Source of the DNA: an uncultured Ignavibacteria bacterium
GTDB lineage: Bacteria > Bacteroidota > Ignavibacteria > Tepidaquicellales > Tepidaquicellaceae
NCBI GenBank assembly: GCA_937974175.1
Contig: CALJIG010000054.1
Location: 1-64,000, forward strand
DNA length: 64,000 nt
Direction of reading: 5' to 3'
How positions within the stretch are numbered: position 1 is the first letter of the stretch; every line of letters starts with the position of its first letter. Below are positions 25,667 to 33,790 of the stretch, in pieces. The position numbers and the translations under genes are program-made. The notes under the pieces are model-generated. The model was not told the DNA's origin, did no database searches, and saw nothing but the letters and a program-made list of their open reading frames with translations.

Positions 25667-26662
25667 TTACGCCAATGGAGTAATATATCTTTCTTCCTGC
25701 TTCATCAATGCCTTGCGCACCCATTCGCCGCGTTCTTCAGCCATTTTTCTGACGGCAAGTCTTTCCTTATTACAAGGTCCGTCGCCGTTAATAACTCTTT
25801 TAAATTCTTCCCAGTCAGGCTCAGTATAGTTCCACTTACCTGTTGCTTCATCTAATCTTAACTCAGGGTCAGGAATTGTTAATCCCAAGTCCCATATCTT
25901 CGGAACGTACATATCTAAAAATTTCTGACGCATATCATCGTTGCTTGCCATCTTCAATTTCCATCTCATCATAATTGTATTGTGAACTGAAATCTTATCC
26001 GATGGTCCGAAGAAATGCATTATCGGTTTCCACCATCTGTTCAATGCATCCTGCACCATTGCTCTCTGAGTTGGAGTGCCTGTTGCAAGAAACACAACGT
26101 TATCGTGTCCGTATTTTAAATGAAAACTTTCTTCAGTGCAGATTCTTTCAAGCGCGCGGCAGTAAGGACCGTAACTTCCCTTTGAGTTCGCTACCTGATT
26201 TATAATTGCGCCTGCATCTATAAGCCATGCTATCACTGCAGTATCTGCCCATGTTTCGGCAGGATAATTAAAAACATTCGAGTACTTCGATTTTCCCGAT
26301 ATCAAATCATTTATCATATCTTCGCGTGGCTTGCCCAAAGTCTCCGCTGCGCTGTATAATAATTGCGCGTGCCCGACTTCATCCTGAACCTTTGCCATCA
26401 AAGCAAGCTTGCGTTTGAATCCCGGTGCGCGTGTTATCCATGTGCCTTCAGGAAGAGCGCCGATAATTTCGGAGTGCGCATGCTGCTCAATCATTCTGAT
26501 AAGCTGCTTGCGATAGTCCGCCGGCATCCAGTCAGATGGTTCGATTTTTTCGCCCGCTGCTATTCTCGCTTCAAAAGCTTCCAGCTTTGCCGCATCATTT
26601 ACTGAGGCATCATTCTGGTTGTTTGTGTTTGTATCTTCGTAGATGTATCCGCCGCCGTACAT
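25667..26662 (-). CDS. paaA: Phenylacetyl-CoA epoxidase catalytic subunit PaaA
   Basis: Catalytic di-iron subunit. Of 331 residues, the iron-binding ferritin-like carboxylate/histidine blocks are visible: DEVGHAQLLYSAAETLG, ERICTEESFHLKYGHD, and the flanking RMIEQHAHSEIIGALPEG and MRWKLKMASND. First gene of the paa unit on the minus strand. PaaE (the reductase) and the later pathway genes (paaG, paaZ, paaK) are not in the window. Confidence 0.95.
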   Translation of the reverse strand: MYGGGYIYEDTNTNNQNDASVNDAAKLEAFEARIAAGEKIEPSDWMPADYRKQLIRMIEQHAHSEIIGALPEGTWITRAPGFKRKLALMAKVQDEVGHAQLLYSAAETLGKPREDMINDLISGKSKYSNVFNYPAETWADTAVIAWLIDAGAIINQVANSKGSYGPYCRALERICTEESFHLKYGHDNVVFLATGTPTQRAMVQDALNRWWKPIMHFFGPSDKISVHNTIMMRWKLKMASNDDMRQKFLDMYVPKIWDLGLTIPDPELRLDEATGKWNYTEPDWEEFKRVINGDGPCNKERLAVRKMAEERGEWVRKALMKQEERYITPLA

Positions 26663-26749
26663 AATTTTTTTATTTAATTATTTTGCATTATACAGAAATA
26701 AAACTGTATTATTTGCATTATAATTTCAATTTAATGTATTTAGATTAGA

Positions 26750-27018
26750 GAAAAAAGGAACACAGATAGGTATGATATTTATGATATCACTGATATAATT
26801 ATCATTTAACCGCAAAGAAGCAGAGATTTTGCTAAGAACGCAAAGTTTTTTATTCCTGCTTCCCAACGTCCTCGTTGGGAAGCTACTCTATGAAACATTC
26901 CCAACGGGGACGTTGGGAATGAGAAGAAAAATAAAAATCTGTGTAATCATATTAATCAGTTTTATCTGTGTTCCCTTTTTGCGAACTTTGCTTTCAGCTT
27001 TGCCTCTTTGCGGTTAAA
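26750..27018. repeat. Nested inverted repeats upstream of paaA
   Basis: Fills the 367-base gap between paaA and the next gene. Outer arms AAAAAGGAACACAGAT and ATCTGTGTTCCCTTTT, then arms of CGCAAAG units (TTAACCGCAAAG at the left, CTTTGCGGTTAAA at the right), and inside these a CTTCCCAACGTCCTCGTTGG palindrome and its partner ATTCCCAACG. The left flank must also hold the paaA promoter. Apparent frames inside are not genes. Confidence 0.75.
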
Positions 27019-27029
27019 CTAAATCAATT

Positions 27030-27341
27030 ATGAGAAACGAAAACGCACCCGTAAAATTCTTCATCTACGCTTTTTCCATATCGAGCATATACACATTTCT
27101 ATGCTTCGTAATTGTAATGCTCACTCACACAGATTTTTTTCTCTTCCTGCCGGGATATGCAATAGGGGTTTACTCAATTGCCTCCCCCATTCTGTTATTT
27201 GTATTTGGCGGAGTTTACCTCGCATATAAAAAATACATCCGCGCCACGTTTCCAATGTGGCTTATATATTTTAATTTTATATATCTGGTTTTACTCCTCT
27301 GCTCGTTAATATATAGTTTGATTTTTTATAAGGAGTTGTAG
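27030..27341 (+). CDS. Small membrane protein, paralog family copy 1
   Basis: A 103-residue, very hydrophobic protein with three predicted membrane helices and no known domain. It resembles the proteins at 27385 and 29229 in length, helix spacing and C-terminal third (YFNFIYLVLLLCSLIY). The last 84 bases recur as a fragment at 27700-27783. Function unknown; its position in a repeat-rich accessory region suggests a dispensable gene. Confidence 0.6.
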   Translation: MRNENAPVKFFIYAFSISSIYTFLCFVIVMLTHTDFFLFLPGYAIGVYSIASPILLFVFGGVYLAYKKYIRATFPMWLIYFNFIYLVLLLCSLIYSLIFYKEL

Positions 27342-27384
27342 TTCAAATATGGAAAGATTCAGATTACATGCTAAAGAAACTGAA

Positions 27385-27693
27385 ATGAAAAGTCTTCCTG
27401 CAAAGATTTTTTTTCTTTCTTTCACTTTTTTGAATTTGTATTCCTTACTTTGCATTATAATTTCCTTTATAATACAAACACAACTAGTAATTATCTTAGC
27501 GGGATATATTTTTGCTTGGTTTCTTGCTTTTGCTTTTCCAGTTGTGATTTTAATCTATACCGGACTTTTCTTAACTTTTAAACACCATTCGCTCTTCAAA
27601 CATCAGAAAATAGTTTTTATCTTTAACTTTGTTTACTTATTGTTCTTATTCGGCGGGTTAATTTATTATTCTTTATCAGGTGAATTTACTTAA
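27385..27693 (+). CDS. Small membrane protein, paralog family copy 2
   Basis: A 102-residue protein starting MKSLPAKIFF, with three predicted helices, paralogous to the genes at 27030 and 29229 (which starts MKSLFPKIFF). The ATG at 27385 is chosen by this shared N-terminus; an upstream ATG at 27349 would add 12 unrelated residues. C-terminal part FIFNFVYLLFLFGGLIYYS matches copy 1. Function unknown. Confidence 0.6.
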   Translation: MKSLPAKIFFLSFTFLNLYSLLCIIISFIIQTQLVIILAGYIFAWFLAFAFPVVILIYTGLFLTFKHHSLFKHQKIVFIFNFVYLLFLFGGLIYYSLSGEFT

Positions 27694-27699
27694 GCATGA

Positions 27700-27783
27700 T
27701 GGATTATATACTTCAACTTCGTATATCTCATCTTCCTTTTCTGTTCGTTAATATATAGGTTGATATTTTATAAGGAGTTGTGA
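27700..27783 (+). pseudogene. 3' fragment of a fourth small membrane protein
   Basis: Translates as WIIYFNFVYLIFLFCSLIYR and so on to a KEL-TGA end, in frame, closely matching the last 27 residues of the gene at 27030, whose DNA is also similar. No start or N-terminus precedes it: an in-frame TGA stands immediately before the tryptophan codon. It is a truncated duplicate of copy 1, lying just after copy 2. Confidence 0.75.
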
Positions 27784-27808
27784 TACATTTGTTTCAAGTA
27801 TCATTGTT

Positions 27809-27880
27809 CCCCTCCTTACCAAGGAGGGGTTAGGGGTGGTTTAACGCACGCTATGTCATTCCCGCGAAGGCGGGAATCCA
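27809..27880. repeat. 72-bp inverted repeat, left arm around DUF2971 gene
   Basis: Composite palindromic arm: CCCCTCCTTACCAAGGAGGGG, then TTAGGGGTGGTTTAA, then ATTCCCGCGAAGGCGGGAAT. Its reverse complement matches 28837-28908 at 66 of 72 positions by hand alignment. The first third belongs to the same family as the arms of the DUF559 element at 53061. Confidence 0.88.
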
Positions 27881-27954
27881 GTCAAACTATTTCTCACTCA
27901 ATGAGAATTATTTAAATTTTATTTTTATTATCTTATGGATAATTAATTAATGCT

Positions 27955-28791
27955 ATGCCATTCCAAACCCATCCCAAGTTTTTTCATAAATTAGAACCTG
28001 ATGTCAATTTGTATCGATACCTTACTTTTGAAAAATTTATATCAATGATAGAAAGGTCTGCATTATTTTTTTGTAAAGCTAGCGTTTTTAGCGACAATTG
28101 GGAAGGTTCTTATCCTATAGGTGAATTAAAATATAAAAAAGAAGAATCTTATTGGATTGAAAAAGAATTAAATAAAACAAGTGAACAAAAAATTGACACT
28201 GTAGTTTCGGACAATTTAAAATATCTGAATGCTGGATATGAAAACTTCAAGGATAAAACATTCATTAATTGTTGGATGCACAGTACTCATGAATCTGATG
28301 CTATGTGGAAACTTTATGTCGGGAAACAAGAAGGAATTCTTGTAAAATCCTCCTATGAAAGACTTTATAATGCCTTGAATCAAAATTTAGATCTAAACTT
28401 TATGATGAGTAGAGTTTTTTATATAGATTACGATAAAGATTATTTATATAAAGGAGTTGAAAAATTTTATGAAATTTCTAAAGAAATGCAAATGCACCTA
28501 GAGAGTGCTTGTATTACCGATCCATTTCTTAATAAAAGAATACATTTTGAACACGAAAAGGAATATAGAGTTATTCTAGATATTCCACCCCCTGAACATA
28601 TTAAAAGAGAAGGAAATGGAATATTTGCAAGTATAAGCTTGAATACACTGATTGAAGAGATAATCCTTCCACCGAATTGTAGTGATGATTTTGAGATAAA
28701 GATTAAGTCAGTCTTAAATGAATTCAATATTTCGAAAAAACTTTCAAGATCAAAAATGGAAGGAAAACCGTATTCATTTTTAAATATATGA
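27955..28791 (+). CDS. DUF2971 family protein
   Basis: A 278-residue protein with the DUF2971 pattern: LYRYLTFEKFISMIERSALF near the N-terminus, the NCWMHSTHESDAMWKLY block in the middle and HFEHEKEYRVIL near 200. No signal peptide or membrane helix. Biochemical function is not established; family members are common in accessory and phage-related regions. The gene is AT-rich compared with the core genes and is enclosed by near-identical 72-bp inverted repeats, so it may be part of a mobile or once-mobile unit. Confidence 0.8.
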   Translation: MPFQTHPKFFHKLEPDVNLYRYLTFEKFISMIERSALFFCKASVFSDNWEGSYPIGELKYKKEESYWIEKELNKTSEQKIDTVVSDNLKYLNAGYENFKDKTFINCWMHSTHESDAMWKLYVGKQEGILVKSSYERLYNALNQNLDLNFMMSRVFYIDYDKDYLYKGVEKFYEISKEMQMHLESACITDPFLNKRIHFEHEKEYRVILDIPPPEHIKREGNGIFASISLNTLIEEIILPPNCSDDFEIKIKSVLNEFNISKKLSRSKMEGKPYSFLNI

Positions 28792-28836
28792 GTTAGTATT
28801 ATTATTATTTTGAACTGATTCCAAAATATATCTGAT

Positions 28837-28908
28837 TGGATTCCCGCTTTCGCGGGAATGACATAGCGAATGTTAAACCACCCCTAACCCCTCCTTGTAA
28901 AGGAGGGG
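28837..28908. repeat. 72-bp inverted repeat, right arm around DUF2971 gene
   Basis: Inverted copy of 27809-27880 with about six differences. It starts 45 bases after the DUF2971 stop. No short target-site duplication is obvious outside the two arms. Confidence 0.88.
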
Positions 28909-28964
28909 GACAGATTTACTCTTCCATATCAACACAATACTAAAGCCGGCCTTATAAATTTTCC

Positions 28965-29111
28965 GTTAAGAAAATCACGAGAACAATCGCTAGCGAGAAG
29001 TATGTCTGAGCGAAGCGAGTTTACTTCGAGCGCGATTTTCGGAGTGATTTTTAGGGAAATTTATAGGAGCCTTGATTTTTTTGGTTCTTTTTGTATCAAG
29101 ACAAAAAGAAC
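28965..29111. repeat. 147-bp dispersed repeat, copy 1
   Basis: Nearly identical to 42963-43110. The first 88 bases differ at one position only. It contains several palindromic parts (AAAATCAC with GTGATTTT, GCGAGAAGTA with TACTTCGAGC, and a perfect 11-bp stem GTTCTTTTTGT with ACAAAAAGAAC). Two further small hairpins (ATCCGCCAAGGCGGAT and TCCCGCATCAAGTGCGGGA) follow it. Nothing else is seen in the 437-base gap after the DUF2971 gene. Confidence 0.85.
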
Positions 29112-29228
29112 AATCCGCCAAGGCGGATAAGATGATTGGATCCCGCATCAAGTGCGGGATGACAACTTGAGATGCCTCCCCGCTTTCTCACTTCAATTAT
29201 AAATAAAAATATCTTACATTGTGTACCA

Positions 29229-29552
29229 ATGAAATCCCTATTTCCAAAAATATTTTTTCCCGTCATTACTCTTGTGAATTTATCTTTTCTCCTTGCTTTC
29301 TTCGGAGGGATATTTTTCAGCGAGTATCTGCCGCGCACTATTTTCTTCTCCGATTTTATCAAGTACTACCTCTACGGCTCCCCCGTTATTGCCTCAGTAT
29401 TTTTATTCTTCTATTATAAATACAAAGATACTGAATTTTTCAAATTCCAGAATTTCATTTTTCAGCTCAATTTTTTTCTGCTGGCAATTTCAATTTTGCT
29501 GCTCATTTTAGTTGTCATAATGGAGCTCTTCTTTATGACTGAGGTAGAATAA
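29229..29552 (+). CDS. Small membrane protein, paralog family copy 3
   Basis: A 107-residue protein with three predicted helices. Its N-terminus MKSLFPKIFF matches copy 2 (MKSLPAKIFF), which fixes the ATG at 29229 rather than the earlier one at 29172. The C-terminal region FQNFIFQLNFFLLAISILLL has the same place and character as in copies 1 and 2. Function unknown. Confidence 0.6.
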   Translation: MKSLFPKIFFPVITLVNLSFLLAFFGGIFFSEYLPRTIFFSDFIKYYLYGSPVIASVFLFFYYKYKDTEFFKFQNFIFQLNFFLLAISILLLILVVIMELFFMTEVE

Positions 29553-29742
29553 CACCCGCATCCTCTTCTTATCCCTGTTATTTAACTGACATCTTCACCC
29601 CAAAATCGCCAATACTGTCAGCCGGCTCTGCCATAATACCCTGAAATTCCCTGTATTTAACGCTTTCCACGGAATATTAATTGTATATTATACCTGTATT
29701 CGCGGTACCCCCGGCTCTGCCCCTAATTAAATATTCTAAACC

Positions 29743-29889
29743 ATGCTATTAGGTGCACGTTATTCAGAAGATTCACCAAAAGTTTATACTCTGCCGGAGA
29801 GACAATTATTTAACTCGAAAAGGGTGATGTTCATTGTATCTCTCGTCTTCGTAGCTTTGATTGTTGTTTTCGCAAGCTCACGAGGATAA
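29743..29889 (+). CDS. Small single-helix membrane protein (48 residues)
   Basis: ATG to TAA frame encoding a polar N-terminal half (about 28 residues with EDSPKVYTLPERQ) and one strong membrane helix (FIVSLVFVALIVVFA, about residues 30-45). It is followed 9 bases later by a hairpin terminator, which supports a real transcription unit. No homologue is recognised. The 190 bases before it hold nothing else that I can see. Confidence 0.5.
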   Translation: MLLGARYSEDSPKVYTLPERQLFNSKRVMFIVSLVFVALIVVFASSRG

Positions 29890-29898
29890 TTTTTTAAG

Positions 29899-29925
29899 AC
29901 CGGTCAGGCTTTTAGCAAGGCCGGT
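29899..29925 (+). terminator. Intrinsic terminator
   Basis: Seven-bp stem ACCGGTC / GGCCGGT (one G-U pair) with a 13-base loop, followed by ATTTTTTG. Confidence 0.75.
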
Positions 29926-29955
29926 ATTTTTTGTATAACTAAAAAATAAATTATC

Positions 29956-30354
29956 ATGGAAAACGATAATGAAAAAAAGAATAAAGACACTCAGAGTACA
30001 AACAAATTTTACGGCGATGACTACGCAAAGCAAAAACAAAAAGAATACAATGATACGCTTGAGAACCAGAGCGATACACAGCTGAATGATTCTGCTGCGC
30101 GGACAAATTCCGGCGAAGCTGACCCTTCCTCAAAAGATGTAGCGACCGATAACGGATACAAACAAAGCGAAGCTGAAGAAATGTCGTGCGAAGTTACAAG
30201 AAAAAATCATGAAGAGGAGCTGGAAAAAGGTGTAGAGAATGTTGATAAAGAGGTAAGCGTTAATGAAGCAGAAAATTTCGGTGCAGAAAATGAAATTACC
30301 GAGAACACTAAGGAAAGAGCGACATTAGACCATACTTCAAGAAGCGTGATATAA
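29956..30354 (+). CDS. Hydrophilic acidic protein of unknown function
   Basis: A 132-residue protein composed almost wholly of Glu, Asp, Asn, Lys, Ser and Thr, with no hydrophobic core, signal or known motif; probably disordered. Codon pattern and the terminator directly after it suggest a real gene. Such proteins are often stress-related in this group, but that is only an analogy. Confidence 0.6.
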   Translation: MENDNEKKNKDTQSTNKFYGDDYAKQKQKEYNDTLENQSDTQLNDSAARTNSGEADPSSKDVATDNGYKQSEAEEMSCEVTRKNHEEELEKGVENVDKEVSVNEAENFGAENEITENTKERATLDHTSRSVI

Positions 30355-30381
30355 TTTATTTTTACGTACTATATTAAAATG

Positions 30382-30406
30382 AAAACGGGGTTTTATACCC
30401 CGTTTT
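30382..30406. terminator. Bidirectional intrinsic terminator
   Basis: AAAACGGGG / CCCCGTTTT stem (10 bp with the inner T-A pair) with a short loop, T-rich on both exits. Lies between the convergent acidic protein gene and the thioredoxin-like gene. Confidence 0.9.
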
Positions 30407-30439
30407 GTTTTTAGTAACTGCAATCAATATTATAAACTG

Positions 30440-30916
30440 TTAAAATCCTGTTTCAGCTTTTTCATATCTGGGGGAAGCCTCTTCAATTAAGTTTCTCAGC
30501 TGTTCCGAAGTCAGCCTTATATCAATCATATTTATTACGCGCTGATGATTCGGGTCAATTAAAAAAACTCTTCCCGGCTGTTTGTTCGCATTCAGCAGAT
30601 ACAGCAGACTGTATTTTTCAACATCGCCCTTCGTAGCTTCAATTGTATTTTCATCCGTAATATCATAATTTAAAAATACGAGCGAAGGTCTATCGGCATA
30701 ATAGTCAACAACGTCCCAGTTCCATCTTGTAAAATTTTCTTGCATATTTTCTGCAGCATCAGAGCGCTGAACAACTACGTACAACGTGCTTACGGAATTT
30801 TCGGAGGCACTGTTAATCGTTTCAGCATTTTGCGCAAGCAGAGTGGAGGAGCTGAAGATTATAAATGCTGCAACAGTAAACATTACTGCCCGGGCAATTT
30901 CTGTTATATTTTTCAT
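30440..30916 (-). CDS. Secreted thioredoxin-like protein without CXXC (paralog 1)
   Basis: A 158-residue protein with a Sec signal peptide (about 1-28, ending in LLAQ). The mature part is closely related to the protein at 44170 (shared VVVQRSD, NYDIT, NANKxPGRVFL, DP) and has the strand-helix order of a thioredoxin fold. Where the 44170 protein has CKMC, this one has AENM, so it cannot do dithiol chemistry. A -24/-12-like promoter lies about 70 bases upstream of the ATG. Periplasmic; partner unknown. Confidence 0.7.
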   Translation of the reverse strand: MKNITEIARAVMFTVAAFIIFSSSTLLAQNAETINSASENSVSTLYVVVQRSDAAENMQENFTRWNWDVVDYYADRPSLVFLNYDITDENTIEATKGDVEKYSLLYLLNANKQPGRVFLIDPNHQRVINMIDIRLTSEQLRNLIEEASPRYEKAETGF

Positions 30917-30983
30917 TGGATTGTATTGGGTTGTATTGGATTGAAATAAAGTTGATAAAGGAAAGTCTTTAGTAGTTATACTT

Positions 30984-30999
30984 ACAATCGTTATGCCAA
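30984..30999 (-). promoter_or_regulatory. Sigma-54-like -24/-12 element upstream of paralog 1
   Basis: On the minus strand reads TTGGCATAACGATTGT: TGGCAT, 5 bases, TTGT, matching TGGCAC-N5-TTGC spacing. The same 16-base pattern with only small changes lies upstream of both paralogs at 43506 and 44170. Confidence 0.55.
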
Positions 31000-31098
31000 T
31001 ATAGATGCTAAGAAGTATGACTTATTGCACTAATTAAAATTTCAGTGAGACATAACTGACAAAGAGCATCCTAAAAGACTCCGGAAAGTAAATAAAAG

Positions 31099-31153
31099 GC
31101 AGGAAGAAATATCGTCTTCACGATTAAGGTGCCGGGGCAGTTATCGTTTTGAG
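31099..31153. repeat. 55-bp dispersed repeat, copy 1
   Basis: Shares the string AGAAATATCGTCTTCAC and the following AAGGTGCCGGG and TTATCGT blocks with copies at 35759 and 40122, all in the same orientation. It stands next to a terminator hairpin. The rest of the 291-base gap holds only the promoter of paralog 1. Confidence 0.75.
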
Positions 31154-31159
31154 AAAGTA

Positions 31160-31189
31160 AAAGTCCGAAAGAAAATTCTTCCGGACTTT
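31160..31189 (-). terminator. Terminator hairpin
   Basis: AAAGTCCG / CGGACTTT stem (8 bp) downstream of the minus-strand GGNxDGY repeat protein gene; the T-run on the minus strand is weak. Confidence 0.6.
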
Positions 31190-31207
31190 GATTTTCTTTT
31201 ACTTTTT

Positions 31208-32212
31208 TTATTTCACAAGCACCATTCTCTTGGATATCATCTGGCCATCTGCCTGCACAACATAAAAATAAGTTCCGCTTGAAAGACTCACTCCGTTAAA
31301 CATTTTCGTATAATATCCTGCATTCATTTTTTCTCCGTTGATAAGAACGGCTATTTCTCTTCCTGCCATATCATAAATTTTTAAATGCACTATGCCGTCT
31401 TTAGGAATATCAATATCTATCTTCGTCGAAGGATTAAACGGATTAGGATAATTTTGCGATACGGCAAACTTATTCGGAATGCCTACCTCAATTGGTGAAG
31501 TCAGTACGAAATAATTATAGTTTCCGTTGTTATCTATCTGCTTCAGCCGGTACAAATATTTTCCTGTTTCAACTCTTATATCCTGATAGGAATATTCCTT
31601 TGCAATGTTAGATGTGCCTGCACCGTTTACAAAACTGATTTTTTTCCATTCGATATTTTCGGTGTTATAAACTCCGCGCTGTATTTCAAATCCGGAGTTG
31701 TTCTCTTCGCTTTCCGTTATCCAGCTAAGCTTTACATTTCTTTTCTCGTAAACACTTGCAGTGAACAAACTCATTTCTACAGGAAGGGCATTAATATCAA
31801 CTGAGCTTCTTGCATAGCCGTCACCTGCGCCGCCTTTGTATCTTGTAGAAGATATTATGCCCGCAAGATTATTGAATGTGTTTCCCATCATGTAACCGTC
31901 TGCGCTGCCGCCTGTATATCTACCACTGGAAATAGCCCCGCTAAGCGAATTGAATGCCGATGCCAATGCATATCCGTCTGAATTTCCTCCCAAAAATCTT
32001 GAAGCATTTATAATACCTCCCAGATTTGTAAAGGCGCTTTGCATAGCGTATCCATCGGCATTGCCGCCTTTAAATCTTGCGGCATTTACGCTGCCGCCGA
32101 GATTTGTAAAGGCATCCTGCTTTGCATATCCGTCGGAGTTTCCCCCTCTGAATCTCGGCTGGGAGAACACAATTCCCGGAATTATTATTAAAAGAAAAAT
32201 TATTTTTTTCAT
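31208..32212 (-). CDS. T9SS-secreted protein with GG-x-DGY repeats
   Basis: A 334-residue protein: signal peptide (1-18), then five tandem repeats of exactly 26 residues beginning at residue 20 (consensus R[FY]xGGNxDGYAxxxAFxNL and on to GG), the last one partial; then a linker of Ig/FN3-like strands (about 140-250) and a C-terminal sorting domain with QNYPNPFNPSTK ending in KRMVLVK. The C-terminal domain directs outer-membrane passage by the type IX system and attachment to the cell surface. The repeat has many Gly, Asn and Asp and could bind calcium or fold as a beta solenoid, but no function is known. It follows the SUMF1-like gene by 23 bases on the same strand, so the two are likely co-transcribed. 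Confidence 0.85.
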   Translation of the reverse strand: MKKIIFLLIIIPGIVFSQPRFRGGNSDGYAKQDAFTNLGGSVNAARFKGGNADGYAMQSAFTNLGGIINASRFLGGNSDGYALASAFNSLSGAISSGRYTGGSADGYMMGNTFNNLAGIISSTRYKGGAGDGYARSSVDINALPVEMSLFTASVYEKRNVKLSWITESEENNSGFEIQRGVYNTENIEWKKISFVNGAGTSNIAKEYSYQDIRVETGKYLYRLKQIDNNGNYNYFVLTSPIEVGIPNKFAVSQNYPNPFNPSTKIDIDIPKDGIVHLKIYDMAGREIAVLINGEKMNAGYYTKMFNGVSLSSGTYFYVVQADGQMISKRMVLVK

Positions 32213-32235
32213 TTTGAAAAATTTGAATAATAAAA

Positions 32236-33744
32236 TTATGGAGTACGTACCAGACGACCGTATCTCTCTGATCTTCGAGTACCGTCCGGTGTATTTGTAT
32301 TACTTCTATCTGAGACTGAGTAAATGCTCCCTTTAAATCCACTTCCCAATGTTGTTGGCCATGTATTAACATTTGCCTCCGTGCCGAGAACTCCATCTCC
32401 CGAAATATTACTAAACGCCCTTCCCAATGCAGTTCCTATATTTATTACATAGTCAGTTGCATCGCTTAGATTCATTATTCCATAAAATGATGCACCTGAA
32501 GAAAATCTTGTGGAATTAGATTTTGCAAACGAACCGACTCTATAAGGATGACTTGGAGTGCCGGTACTGTTTCCATTAATAGGTGTCTCATCGCTTCTTC
32601 CTTCATTATAAACTCCACTGGCACTTTCAAAATCCGCATTTCCCCATGCATATTCCCCCACTACCGGAGGAACAGGGCCGCGGCAAGCTTTCTCATATTC
32701 TAGTTCCGATATGGGACGCATACATGCCCAGTCTGCATAGGCTGCAATATCTCTGTATAATAATAAATTACAAGCTATATTCTGTCCGTCACCCTCTTCA
32801 TTTGGTACACCATTATCATTAAAATCACAATAAAATTTTATACTTTGTGTCGTAATCAGATCTATAACATTAGGGCATTTTATTCCGTTGTTCCATGGAG
32901 CGCCTAAGCCATTTGGAGTCAGATTCGACATGGCAAATACTTTATCAGTAAAACCTGAAAATATTTCGGTATTTCCAATTCTTGGTGCCTGCTGAGATAA
33001 TGTAAGCATATTAAGAAAATCAACATATTGCTCCTGAGTAATTGGGTATTTCATACAGTAAAATGCATTAAAACCTTTAGGATAGGATGGCGGTAAAATC
33101 TGCGATGTACTGCTGCTGAAATCATCCGAAATAAGATTATGATTCTGCATTGCGGCGGGATTGCTTCCTCCCAGCGTAATAGCATTTTCACTTGTAATAT
33201 TGAACGGCGCAATACTTCCTGTCACTGAAAACTGACCACGGAAATTTGCAGGTATACTGGTACCGTCACCTGCGTAAAATGGACCCTGAGGAACATAAAC
33301 CATTTCAATGCCGAGAACTTTTATATCAACATAGGCTGTTGAAATCAAACCATTCTGCTGATAATACCATCTTAGCTGAACGTTCTGAAAATTATTTCTA
33401 CCCGAACCCAGCACGCTTCTAAAAATATAAACTCCCTTACCGGAACCGTCGAATGGAACATCGATTGCTGCCCCTACGGGAGCAGTATGATCTGCATTTG
33501 CCGAACCCAGCGCTGCATGCTGCCAGGTGCTTTGATTAGCGCTTTTGACTTTTATAAATACCCAGGCAGCATCCCAGTTGCCACCGTCATGCCATGAGTT
33601 ATCCCAGCTTATATCAAAATTTACATATGTATATCCTCCTGCTTCGTTCTGGTTTACAGTGGATACATTTGTTATCTGTAGATTATTAGCAGAAAGCGTT
33701 GAGCTGAACAGAAGCCCGAGAAATAAATAAATTATTTTTTTCAT
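32236..33744 (-). CDS. Secreted SUMF1/FGE-like protein
   Basis: A 502-residue protein with a signal peptide (1-19). The first part (about 20-150) has strand-rich Ig-like sequence. From about 150 it has the formylglycine-generating enzyme (SUMF1) fold markers: MVYVPQGPFYAGDG, YCMKYPITQEQYVDFLN, RPISELEYEKACRG and the final RSERYGRLVR. The catalytic cysteine pair that FGE enzymes carry near the C-terminus is absent, so this is probably a binding or structural member of the family. No T9SS sorting domain. Probably transcribed with the downstream repeat protein. Confidence 0.8.
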   Translation of the reverse strand: MKKIIYLFLGLLFSSTLSANNLQITNVSTVNQNEAGGYTYVNFDISWDNSWHDGGNWDAAWVFIKVKSANQSTWQHAALGSANADHTAPVGAAIDVPFDGSGKGVYIFRSVLGSGRNNFQNVQLRWYYQQNGLISTAYVDIKVLGIEMVYVPQGPFYAGDGTSIPANFRGQFSVTGSIAPFNITSENAITLGGSNPAAMQNHNLISDDFSSSTSQILPPSYPKGFNAFYCMKYPITQEQYVDFLNMLTLSQQAPRIGNTEIFSGFTDKVFAMSNLTPNGLGAPWNNGIKCPNVIDLITTQSIKFYCDFNDNGVPNEEGDGQNIACNLLLYRDIAAYADWACMRPISELEYEKACRGPVPPVVGEYAWGNADFESASGVYNEGRSDETPINGNSTGTPSHPYRVGSFAKSNSTRFSSGASFYGIMNLSDATDYVINIGTALGRAFSNISGDGVLGTEANVNTWPTTLGSGFKGSIYSVSDRSNTNTPDGTRRSERYGRLVRTP

Positions 33745-33790
33745 AATGTAGTGTGTGTTAAAGTTTAAAAATTATTTTATTATTTTAGAG

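Noticed and set aside
26829..27017. Plus-strand frame of 62 codons upstream of the first small membrane protein
   Set aside because: Lies entirely in nested inverted repeats and has no conserved features.
29096..29362. Minus-strand frame of 88 codons
   Set aside because: Runs through the 147-bp repeat, hairpins and opposite the N-terminus of the small membrane protein copy 3.
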